From positions 1 through 10,779 of the forward strand of contig DJCX01000104.1 in assembly GCA_002430755.1 (NCBI GenBank): a stretch of DNA of 10,779 nucleotides. The letters are read 5' to 3'. The translations under genes and the position numbers were made by a program. This document shows, in pieces, positions 1 through 6,139 of the stretch. This DNA is from Flavobacteriales bacterium UBA5939. GTDB taxonomy: Bacteria; Bacteroidota; Bacteroidia; Flavobacteriales; Schleiferiaceae. The notes beneath the pieces are model-generated. The model was not told the DNA's origin and ran no database searches. It saw nothing but the letters and a program-made list of their open reading frames with translations. Each line of letters starts with the position of its first letter. Position 1 is the first letter of the stretch.

Positions 1-1031
1 GAAACGGAGGCGCCAGAGGCGTCGGCACGTCCTGTTCTTCCAATCCGGTGCACATACGTTTCCGCAATGTTGGGCAGTTCGTAATTCACCACATGTTCTA
101 GCCCAGAGATATCAATACCACGTGCAGCAATGTCCGTAGCTACAAGCACCTTTAGTTCACCGGCTTTAAACGACTTCAATGCTTTCTGACGGGCATTTTG
201 ACTCTTGTTGCCATGTATGGCTGCAGCTTTTACCCCTTTCTTATTGAGAATGCGTACTACTTTATCACAGCCGTGTTTGGTACGACCGAAAACCAGTACG
301 GAACCTTCCATGTCTTGAAGCAAGTGAAGAAGCATCGACGGCTTCTCCTTTTTGGCCACATAGTACACGGCTTGGGAAACACGTTCTGCGGTTGGTTTTT
401 CCACAGCGATGCGCACCTGCTTGTAGTTCGGCTTTAAAATCTGACTACTCAGTTCAAGAATTGCCTTCGGCATAGTTGCAGAGAAGAACAGACTTTGTCG
501 GCGCTGCGGTATAATCTTTAACAGTTTACGTATATCGTGAATGAAGCCCATGTCAAGCATTTGATCGGCTTCATCGAGAACAAAGTGCGACAAGGAATCA
601 AGATTGATAAATCCTTGGTTGTGTAGATCTAATAATCGCCCAGGAGTTGCTACAAGATAATCCACGCCCTTACGCAGCTGATCAATCTGAGGGTTCTGTC
701 CTACACCTCCAAATATGACTGCCGTTCTAATGGGCGTACCGGCACTGTATCGTTTTGCATTTTCAGCTACCTGTAGGGCCAATTCCCGCGTCGGTGTAAC
801 CACCAACGCTCGTATACGACGCTTCTTGCTTTTGCGCTCGAGCAAATGCTGAATAATAGGAATAGTGAACGCTGCAGTTTTTCCTGTTCCGGTTTGTGCC
901 GTTCCCAATAAATCGTAATCCTCTAAAAGAAGGGGAACGCTCTGCGCTTGGATAGGAGTAGGGTAGGTATAGCCTTGCTTTTCTAAGGCGGATAGGATTC
1001 TAGAGTCGAGTCCTAGTGAATCAAATGTCAT
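1..1031 (-). CDS. DEAD-box ATP-dependent RNA helicase, RhlE-like (C-terminus cut by window edge)
   Basis: This is an ATP-dependent RNA helicase that remodels RNA duplexes and ribonucleoproteins in the cytoplasm. I translated the minus strand from the ATG at 1031 and followed about 343 residues to the left edge without a stop. Both RecA-like domains are visible in order: a Q-motif region ending YPTPIQ (23-28), motif I AQTGTGKT (45-52), motif Ia PTRELA (80-85), TPGRL (129-133), motif II DEAD (153-156), SAT, a VLVFGRT segment, motif V ATDIAARGID and motif VI HRIGRTGR. Only the C-terminal tail beyond motif VI is missing, so this is truncation by the window and not gene decay. The GGVGQNPQIDQL segment before TPGRL suggests the RhlE subgroup; that assignment is by family resemblance only. 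It lies 65 bases downstream of the nitroreductase stop on the same strand. A near-consensus -7 box and a small hairpin lie in the gap, so it may have its own promoter. Confidence 0.95.
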   Translation of the reverse strand, partial: MTFDSLGLDSRILSALEKQGYTYPTPIQAQSVPLLLEDYDLLGTAQTGTGKTAAFTIPIIQHLLERKSKKRRIRALVVTPTRELALQVAENAKRYSAGTPIRTAVIFGGVGQNPQIDQLRKGVDYLVATPGRLLDLHNQGFINLDSLSHFVLDEADQMLDMGFIHDIRKLLKIIPQRRQSLFFSATMPKAILELSSQILKPNYKQVRIAVEKPTAERVSQAVYYVAKKEKPSMLLHLLQDMEGSVLVFGRTKHGCDKVVRILNKKGVKAAAIHGNKSQNARQKALKSFKAGELKVLVATDIAARGIDISGLEHVVNYELPNIAETYVHRIGRTGRADASGASV

Positions 1032-1047
1032 AAAGAGTGTTTAGGCT

Positions 1048-1062
1048 GCACAAGTGTTGTGC
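1048..1062 (-). other. Small hairpin in the putative helicase 5' UTR
   Basis: A perfect 6-base inverted repeat GCACAA / TTGTGC with a 3-base loop lies 17 bases upstream of the helicase ATG. It sits between a near-consensus -7 element (TACCTTTA, minus strand, 1070-1077) and the start codon. It would therefore be transcribed as a leader stem-loop if that element is the promoter. No T-tract follows it on either strand, so it does not look like an intrinsic terminator. A role in controlling the helicase is speculation. Confidence 0.4.
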
Positions 1063-1069
1063 TGCGTGG

Positions 1070-1077
1070 TAAAGGTA
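1070..1077 (-). promoter_or_regulatory. Possible weak Bacteroidota -7 box for the helicase
   Basis: TACCTTTA on the minus strand differs by one base from TAnnTTTG and lies about 40 bases upstream of the helicase ATG. I see no clear TTTG or TTG at the expected -33 position, so the call is weak. The helicase could equally be read through from the nitroreductase. Confidence 0.3.
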
Positions 1078-1096
1078 GTCTATTCCGAATTGGTGC

Positions 1097-1816
1097 TTAA
1101 TGAACCTTAATGACCTCGTCTTTTGGTAGACGACGTCTCGGTCCCCAGAACCCATCGTCTTGACCCTTGCCACAGCCGATCACCATATTGATTTCAGCGC
1201 GTCGCGGCAACCCCAAGATTCGTTTAACACGAACCCCGTCAAATCCTTCCATGGGACAGGTGTGAAATTCTTCAGAGGCCATGCTAAGCATGAAGTTTTC
1301 TGCAGCAAGAGCAGCACTCTTATGGACTGTGATACGCTGCTGAGCGTGGCCTTCAGCGCGATAAATCGGTCGGAATAATCCGATACCAAAAGAAAGGAAT
1401 CGGCGGTACAAGCCCAAGATGCCCAATCCATCGTTCATGTAAGAGAAGGGCATGAGTTTGGTGTAATAAGTCAATCGCAACTTGATTGATCGTGCATCGC
1501 GACCTACGCGCTCGGCATCCTTGAGAATCAAATTCTTGTGCCACTGTACGCGGTGACGCCACTTATCTCTGCGAGTGACAATGACCACGAGCTCCTGCGC
1601 CGTTCGCGCAGCACTTTGGTTCAAGCAAGCATGGACCAATTTCTTTTTCTTCGCTTCATCACGCACCCAATGAAACTCCCACAGTTGCATATTGCTGCTG
1701 TTTGGAGCTAATGAGGCGTGTTCTAAGGCCTTTTCTACGATTTCCGAGGGAATGGACTCGTCGGCTTTGAATTTGCGGTTAGAACGGCGGAATTGGATAA
1801 CATCGTCAAAGGTCAT
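1097..1816 (-). CDS. Nitroreductase-family flavoprotein (FMN-dependent oxidoreductase)
   Basis: This 239-residue cytosolic protein belongs to the nitroreductase superfamily, FMN enzymes that reduce nitro compounds, quinones or other electrophiles with NAD(P)H. Visible family marks are the N-terminal phosphate-binding patch RRSNRKF (10-16), the flavin-pocket segment APNSSNMQLWEF (37-48), a core helix AAENFMLSMASEE (171-183), CPMEGFD (187-193) and the C-terminal GPRRRLP (225-231). Between about residues 83 and 165 the chain is longer than in minimal nitroreductases and rich in basic and aromatic residues. This insert may form a lid or substrate-binding element. The ATG at 1816 is 10 bases after the stop of the arylsulfotransferase-like gene, which implies cotranscription and probably translational coupling. 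The substrate cannot be predicted. Family membership is firm; any specific nitro-reducing activity is inference. Confidence 0.88.
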   Translation of the reverse strand: MTFDDVIQFRRSNRKFKADESIPSEIVEKALEHASLAPNSSNMQLWEFHWVRDEAKKKKLVHACLNQSAARTAQELVVIVTRRDKWRHRVQWHKNLILKDAERVGRDARSIKLRLTYYTKLMPFSYMNDGLGILGLYRRFLSFGIGLFRPIYRAEGHAQQRITVHKSAALAAENFMLSMASEEFHTCPMEGFDGVRVKRILGLPRRAEINMVIGCGKGQDDGFWGPRRRLPKDEVIKVH

Positions 1817-1826
1817 GTCGTAGGTA

Positions 1827-3107
1827 TTAAGGCATTACTCGGCCCCAGTTGGCCAAATGGTGGTGTCCTTCGTGCTGCGAAGGAAGGATGTTTTTGTATT
1901 TCACTTCACCATCTTTCAACACCCAAAGCACACTAGAGTTCTGCTCTTCGATGTAGTACCCTCCACCTGGTAGTTCTTCAACCAGACTTTCCGTGAAGGA
2001 GAATATTTCGTTCTCTGCAAAGAGTTCAGGATAGATGCGTTCGAACTTTCCACTGCCCAGGTGGTAACGGACTACTTCGGAAAATTGTGGGGCTACTTCG
2101 ATCAGGTTTTCAGCAAGTCTGTGCTGGCTCGGGCGGTCTCCTTTTAGCGTTTGACCACCATTATTGAAAAAGATAATGGTAGAATCGGATTCAATATCTA
2201 CGTCGTGTTGTGACATAAACGGCCCTTCAATAAGCTCGATTACTTCACCTGTAGATGGGCGGAACTGCATCACCCAGGAACTGGTGCGGGAGGAGAGGAA
2301 GACATCGCCCTTCTGCATATGAGGCCCATCCTTTAAAACCGGTTGAACATCGTTAATGTGCAATGGGTCTCCAGGTGAATCAGATTTGATCAAGAGGTGT
2401 GTGAGGTCATTTTCGATGAGAATTTCCGTTACACTCTTGTGGTACAGAATGCGGCCCGTTTCTGCGTCGAACTGCGTAATAGTGTTGTCTATGAACGGAA
2501 ATTCTCGTCCGTCAATGCTAAAGCGGGCGCCATAGTAGATGTGCTCGCCTTTGTCTTTGCTGTAGGTGTTGGCCCAAAAGGTGTTGTCTACACCCATGTT
2601 TATGGCATGATGGTGCGCAATGGTATCCTGCTTCCAAAGGCGCTCACTGTTTTTATCAATCTTAATCAAACCTGTCACACCATTCAGCGAATAAATGAGA
2701 CTGCTGTCCGGAAGCATCAAGGAATGCATGATGCGGTTGTGAGGATTGGCTAAGCGATCTACATTCCACGTTTTAAGCTCTTCACCAGTCCTAAGATTCT
2801 TGATGGCAATCGTGCGTTTCCAATTGGCATTGGCATAACTAATTAACACCTTAACATCTTCTTCAAGCTCGTTGATAGGCTCGAAATTTTCTGGAGAAGG
2901 AACATATACCAACGGTAGGCGCTCGACGGCTGCTTTAGCCACCATCAATCGGTCCGGAAGTGTAGTGAAAAAGGTAATGGAACGACTCACTCGATGCGGC
3001 ACCCATTGCTTGCCCTTGGTAGTTTCGCGAACCACCCATCCAAAGGCACACAGAACGGTCAATACGAGTACTGTATTCGCAATAAAAATGGGGACCTTAC
3101 GTAGCAT
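1827..3107 (-). CDS. Arylsulfotransferase (ASST)-family protein, membrane-anchored
   Basis: This 426-residue protein has one hydrophobic segment (about residues 5-26) after a short basic start and no obvious cleavage site. That suggests an inner-membrane anchor with the rest in the periplasm. The body shows blade-like repeats typical of beta-propellers, such as GLIKIDKNSERLW, TQFDAETGRI and MQFRPSTGEV. It carries the pattern of the ASST family (Pfam arylsulfotransferase group): HHHAINMG (165-172), DPLHINDVQP (247-256), GDVFLSSR (267-274), SQHDVDI (299-305) and IFFNNGG (312-318). In E. coli ASST the active site is His252, His356, Arg374 and His436, the last being transiently sulfated. The likely counterparts here are one of H165-H167, H250, R274 and H301, although the spacing is shorter. 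Such enzymes move sulfate between phenolic compounds. A second His cluster, HEGHHH (412-417), lies near the C-terminus. It sits downstream of the TonB receptor and 10 bases before the nitroreductase. The real substrate is unknown and might not be a sulfate ester. Confidence 0.78.
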   Translation of the reverse strand: MLRKVPIFIANTVLVLTVLCAFGWVVRETTKGKQWVPHRVSRSITFFTTLPDRLMVAKAAVERLPLVYVPSPENFEPINELEEDVKVLISYANANWKRTIAIKNLRTGEELKTWNVDRLANPHNRIMHSLMLPDSSLIYSLNGVTGLIKIDKNSERLWKQDTIAHHHAINMGVDNTFWANTYSKDKGEHIYYGARFSIDGREFPFIDNTITQFDAETGRILYHKSVTEILIENDLTHLLIKSDSPGDPLHINDVQPVLKDGPHMQKGDVFLSSRTSSWVMQFRPSTGEVIELIEGPFMSQHDVDIESDSTIIFFNNGGQTLKGDRPSQHRLAENLIEVAPQFSEVVRYHLGSGKFERIYPELFAENEIFSFTESLVEELPGGGYYIEEQNSSVLWVLKDGEVKYKNILPSQHEGHHHLANWGRVMP

Positions 3108-3140
3108 AGGTTAAAGTGTGTTATCCTTCAATGAAAGGCC

Positions 3141-3148
3141 CAAAGGTA
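3141..3148 (-). promoter_or_regulatory. Candidate -7 box for the ASST-like / nitroreductase pair
   Basis: TACCTTTG on the minus strand matches the Bacteroidota TAnnTTTG element exactly. It lies in the 53-base gap between the receptor stop and the ASST-like ATG at 3107. The start site would fall near 3134 and leave a leader of about 27 bases. No convincing -33 TTTG is visible, so the pair may also be read through from the receptor. Both modes could coexist. Confidence 0.45.
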
Positions 3149-3160
3149 GTAGAATCCCAA

Positions 3161-5563
3161 TTATATCTCGAGGATTAAACCAATGGTCGGTAACAATCTG
3201 CCCGTATCGCTCGCAATGGTTTTGACCAAGTACGAACCAGGAGTAGAGGGATCCATCAATGGTGCCCGTGTTTCTTCGTCTCTTTCCACCGTTAGGTAGG
3301 GCATTAATGGAATGTCAGACGATGTGAAATTCTGTAAATCCAAGAACCAAGTCAGGCTGTAGTTTTTCTTGTTGTAGGTCTTGTCTAAACGTACATCAAT
3401 CACACTATAACTTGCCAATCGTTCACCCATAACATTATTCACATCAAAAACCCCGCGTTGTAGCACATCCCAATTGGTTGCTATAGCGCTGACTTCAGGA
3501 TTAAACGGCGTGTAAGGCGTGCCTGTTGCCCAGCGGTATTTGGCCCCAATCTGCCAGCCTTTGCCCCAAACCTTACCTAATACTAAATTGATGTTATGTC
3601 GGTTGTCCCAGACTGTTGGTGTCCAATCTTGGTTGCTGTTCAAACGTGTGTCGCTAAATCCGAAGTTATAGCTCATGGTCCACCAGTAGGTTCCTTTAAG
3701 CTTCTGCTGCAAAAACAGCTCAAGTCCATAAGAACGACCTTCGGCTACCGAAGAACTCACCTGATCTCCTACAGCAACATAGGCACCAATTGCCTGAGAG
3801 AAAGACATCTGATCGTCCCACAGATACGGCATATTGCTGTAGTATTTGTAATAGCCTTCTAGTGAGAAGCGGTACGTCTCACCGTTCTGAAATTCGATAC
3901 CGGTTGCTGCCTGGTTTACGATACCTGCATAGCTGTATCTCGACCAGTTGTTGGCGGCATTAGCCAACACCGTGATGGCAGGTGGCAGTTGCGAATAGCG
4001 TCCCAGATTCCCTTGAACGGCCCAGTCCTCATTAATATGGTACTGCGCGCTCATACGAGGGGAGAGTTGCGCCAAAGGGTTAATAGTGGTCAAGTTCAGG
4101 TTGTGCATATCAAAACGCAGCCCTGCACTAGTACTCAATCTGTTATCCAGGTAGTTTTTAGTCAGATGTGTAAATGCACCAAGACTCTGGAAACTCACCT
4201 GTTGCTCGTAATCCGCGGTATCAATACGCGCTACACCCAAAGCATTGTTGTAGCGCACGTTCCACATGTCAAGATTGTAGTCTCTGTGCACAAAATTCAA
4301 TCCGTATTTCCACTGCCAGCTATCACTAACAACATGGTGTGAAAGATTGAAACGCGTATTGGATTCACCGCTCTTGTAGTCCAGTTGACGGTCCGATTCA
4401 GTCCCCGTATTTCCCACAAACTTTTCAGCTTGATTGCCTACATGGTCTCTACTGAGCACATATTCCCACCGTCCGTTGTCTTTAAACACTCGGTAACGCG
4501 CTCCAAGCACTTCCGTTTGTTGTTCCCCCTCAGGGATGTATCCAACGTTGTAGAGCAAGGCGTCGCTCCCTCTTCCTTCGGTATACAAGCGGTATTTGTC
4601 CCAACCACCAACACCAATAATGATGAGGTCCTTGTTCTCACTAATGCGATGACGGATGCGAAGCTGTGCATCCTGGTAGGCCGGCAAAACTGGAATATTG
4701 AACAAACGGAAATAATGTTGAGAGAAGCTGTTACGACCGCTTAGGGTTACTGCAGTATTATCCCCAACAGGACCCTCAAAAGTAATCCCATAGTCCGTGC
4801 CGCCTTGCGTTGCACGGATGCCCCAACGGTCCGTTCGAGCATTGCGTCCTTCGAGCTTTAGAACTCCAGATAGCGCATCATCAACCTCTGCGGGAAACCC
4901 ACCCGTAATGAGGTCCATACCTTGAATATGATCTAGGTTGATTAAACTTACTGCACCACCAGAAGCACCTTGAATGCTAAAGTGATTTACTGTCGGTAGT
5001 GAAATACCGTCCAACAAGTACCTGTTCTCGTTGGGAGCGCCACCGCGCATTGCAATAGCATAGCCAAACGAGGGTTTTGGAAGAACTCCAGGGAAACTTT
5101 GAATGACTCGGCTGAGGTCAAGCACCGCTCCTGGCATGCGCATCATCTCAGAACGGTTGATGTTCTTTATACTCAGCGGGGTCTCAGGAGTTCTATGAAA
5201 AGCATCTGCGCGCACTGCAACTTCGTCCAATGATGTTACACGCTCTACGAGCAATTCAACATAGGTAGGTTTCGTGGAACGAACCAAAACTTCGTGAAGG
5301 GTCTGAATTTGTCCTTGCGGGCTAAGTGCACGTACATTGTACAAGCCTGTAGGCAGCTCAGTAAATTCGAAGTAGCCCTTTTCGTCGACGGTGGTAACTC
5401 GCTTGAATTGTCCTTGGATAACGTCGACTTCCCAGCCTGTTAAAGGACTGAGGTTCAGCGCATCAAGCGCCTCTCCTTGAACGGTTCCAACGCCTTGAGC
5501 GTAAGAAGAAATGGTTAGAGAAAAAAGTAAGGTGGCGGTCAGGAAAGCACGCTGTACTCTCAT
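3161..5563 (-). CDS. TonB-dependent outer-membrane receptor with N-terminal carboxypeptidase-regulatory-like domain
   Basis: This 800-residue protein is an outer-membrane active transporter, energised by TonB-ExbB-ExbD. A Sec signal peptide (about residues 1-22, ending SSYAQ) is followed by an Ig-like carboxypeptidase-regulatory-type domain (about 25-108) with VTTVDEKGYFEFTELPTGLY. Next come the linker LDEVAVRA (112-119), where a TonB-interacting segment is expected, and a plug domain (about 124-240) with FPGV (157-160), RGGAPNENRYLLDGI (173-187) and a GGFPAEV turn. The rest forms the 22-strand barrel, ending in strands such as WFLDLQNF and GRLLPTIGLILEI. It lacks the aromatic last residue that outer-membrane barrels often have. 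No SusD-like lipoprotein gene is adjacent, so this is not a polysaccharide-utilisation SusC pair. The substrate (siderophore, metal chelate, cofactor or small aromatic) is not readable from sequence. Its promoter overlaps three GTCT-N-AGAC dyads, pointing to tight repression. The ATG at 5563 is the start that gives a complete signal peptide. Confidence 0.93.
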   Translation of the reverse strand: MRVQRAFLTATLLFSLTISSYAQGVGTVQGEALDALNLSPLTGWEVDVIQGQFKRVTTVDEKGYFEFTELPTGLYNVRALSPQGQIQTLHEVLVRSTKPTYVELLVERVTSLDEVAVRADAFHRTPETPLSIKNINRSEMMRMPGAVLDLSRVIQSFPGVLPKPSFGYAIAMRGGAPNENRYLLDGISLPTVNHFSIQGASGGAVSLINLDHIQGMDLITGGFPAEVDDALSGVLKLEGRNARTDRWGIRATQGGTDYGITFEGPVGDNTAVTLSGRNSFSQHYFRLFNIPVLPAYQDAQLRIRHRISENKDLIIIGVGGWDKYRLYTEGRGSDALLYNVGYIPEGEQQTEVLGARYRVFKDNGRWEYVLSRDHVGNQAEKFVGNTGTESDRQLDYKSGESNTRFNLSHHVVSDSWQWKYGLNFVHRDYNLDMWNVRYNNALGVARIDTADYEQQVSFQSLGAFTHLTKNYLDNRLSTSAGLRFDMHNLNLTTINPLAQLSPRMSAQYHINEDWAVQGNLGRYSQLPPAITVLANAANNWSRYSYAGIVNQAATGIEFQNGETYRFSLEGYYKYYSNMPYLWDDQMSFSQAIGAYVAVGDQVSSSVAEGRSYGLELFLQQKLKGTYWWTMSYNFGFSDTRLNSNQDWTPTVWDNRHNINLVLGKVWGKGWQIGAKYRWATGTPYTPFNPEVSAIATNWDVLQRGVFDVNNVMGERLASYSVIDVRLDKTYNKKNYSLTWFLDLQNFTSSDIPLMPYLTVERDEETRAPLMDPSTPGSYLVKTIASDTGRLLPTIGLILEI

Positions 5564-5569
5564 TGCAAA

Positions 5570-5583
5570 GTCTTATTTGAGAC
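5570..5583. promoter_or_regulatory. Operator-like dyad, copy 1 (GTCT-N6-AGAC)
   Basis: GTCTTATTTGAGAC is a 4+4 dyad with a 6-base spacer. It abuts the candidate -7 box of the receptor and covers the predicted transcription start, 7 bases upstream of the ATG at 5563. Protein bound here would be expected to block transcription. It belongs to a set of three related sites. Confidence 0.55.
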
Positions 5584-5590
5584 AAAAGTA
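5583..5590 (-). promoter_or_regulatory. Receptor promoter -7 box (TACTTTTG)
   Basis: TACTTTTG on the minus strand is a perfect TAnnTTTG match. The start site would fall near 5577 and give a very short leader of about 13 bases before the ATG at 5563. At the usual 19-base spacing the -33 position reads AGTC and not TTTG, inside operator copy 2. A weak -33 box suggests either a need for an activator or a promoter shaped by the overlapping operators. Confidence 0.55.
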
Positions 5591-5599
5591 CAACCCGCA

Positions 5600-5613
5600 G
5601 TCTTATTTAGACT
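5600..5613. promoter_or_regulatory. Operator-like dyad, copy 2 (GTCT-N5-AGAC)
   Basis: GTCTTATTTAGACT has the same half-sites with a 5-base spacer. Its centre is 29.5 bases from copy 1, about three helical turns. It covers the -33 region and part of the spacer of the receptor promoter. With copy 3 it also makes a larger inverted repeat around a 7-base centre (5614-5620). Confidence 0.55.
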
Positions 5614-5620
5614 CATTTTA

Positions 5621-5635
5621 AGTCTCAAATCAGAC
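5621..5635. promoter_or_regulatory. Operator-like dyad, copy 3 (inverted, GTCT-N6-AGAC)
   Basis: AGTCTCAAATCAGAC reads on the other strand as GTCTGATTTGAGACT, close to copy 1. Its centre lies 22.5 bases from copy 2, about two helical turns. It sits just upstream of the receptor promoter. The recurring core (T/G)ATTT(G)AGAC in all three copies argues that this is more than a chance hairpin. Confidence 0.5.
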
Positions 5636-5666
5636 GAAAATTGGACATTAATCTTGCCTCGTGAAA

Positions 5667-6122
5667 TTAAAGCAGATGATCCGCTGCGACGGATGCCACC
5701 TGGATGTTTTGTTTGGTATTCATTTGGTACCCTAATCCTAGTATCCAGCCCTTGACCATAGGGATTAATTTGTGTGAACGGTGTTCCTCATTTTCGTTGT
5801 AGTCTACATCGATAGTAATGGGCTGATACACCCCGTTTTCTTTCAAGTATTCCGCGACCTTGATGCTGTCCTCAGCTTCTTTAAATAGCCTGGTGATCAT
5901 ATCGCTGATGATGGGTTCTCGCTTTTTGGTAAGGATGTAATGAACGCCCTTTCCAGGATGTCTAAACGCAACAACAGTGGCGTAAACGCTTGAACCACCA
6001 ATATTTTGTGAGTCCGTTCCCACACTTAAGCTCACCTCCGTGTGCTTGCGTAAGTAATCTTTAGTGTACGAAGCTAAATCGTTCACAAGGGTTCCATCAA
6101 GTTTCCGATATTGCACGTCCAT
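5667..6122 (-). CDS. YkuK-type ribonuclease H-like protein (DUF458)
   Basis: This 151-residue cytosolic protein is of the usual length for the YkuK/DUF458 family, which is predicted to adopt an RNase H fold. Its biological role is not established. The first-strand motif SVGTDSQNI (33-41) supplies D37. Further acidic residues that could complete a metal site are E82/E84 in the central helix (KEAEDSIKVAEYL), D105/D107 in ITIDVDYNENEEH and D148 in the C-terminal VAADHL. Their order fits an RNase H-like fold, but I cannot confirm catalysis. The ATG at 6122 is only 17 bases from the divergent DUF4268 start. The receptor gene follows on the same strand after 103 bases and has its own promoter, so the two are probably not one unit. 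Confidence 0.85.
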   Translation of the reverse strand: MDVQYRKLDGTLVNDLASYTKDYLRKHTEVSLSVGTDSQNIGGSSVYATVVAFRHPGKGVHYILTKKREPIISDMITRLFKEAEDSIKVAEYLKENGVYQPITIDVDYNENEEHRSHKLIPMVKGWILGLGYQMNTKQNIQVASVAADHLL

Positions 6123-6139
6123 CGACCTAAAGATTAAAA

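Noticed and set aside
1029..1816. Both the helicase and the nitroreductase begin with MTFD, hinting at a duplicated start region
   Set aside because: The bases around the two starts differ beyond these few codons and the proteins are unrelated; four shared residues are easily chance.
3989..4342. Plus-strand open frames within the TonB receptor gene
   Set aside because: Several such frames lie opposite the receptor gene. None has a plausible start context or any family resemblance.
3161..5563. Receptor as the SusC member of a polysaccharide-utilisation locus
   Set aside because: No SusD-like lipoprotein, glycoside hydrolase or sulfatase gene is adjacent, and the length (800 residues) is shorter than typical SusC proteins.
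5600..5635. Inverted repeat as a transcription terminator of the YkuK-type gene
   Set aside because: The stem is AT-rich and interrupted and no T-run follows on the minus strand. The third related copy at 5570 fits operators better.
5570..5635. GTCT repeats as a CRISPR-like or tandem repeat array
   Set aside because: Units are only 14-15 bases, one is inverted, spacers are unequal and very short, and there are no cas genes.
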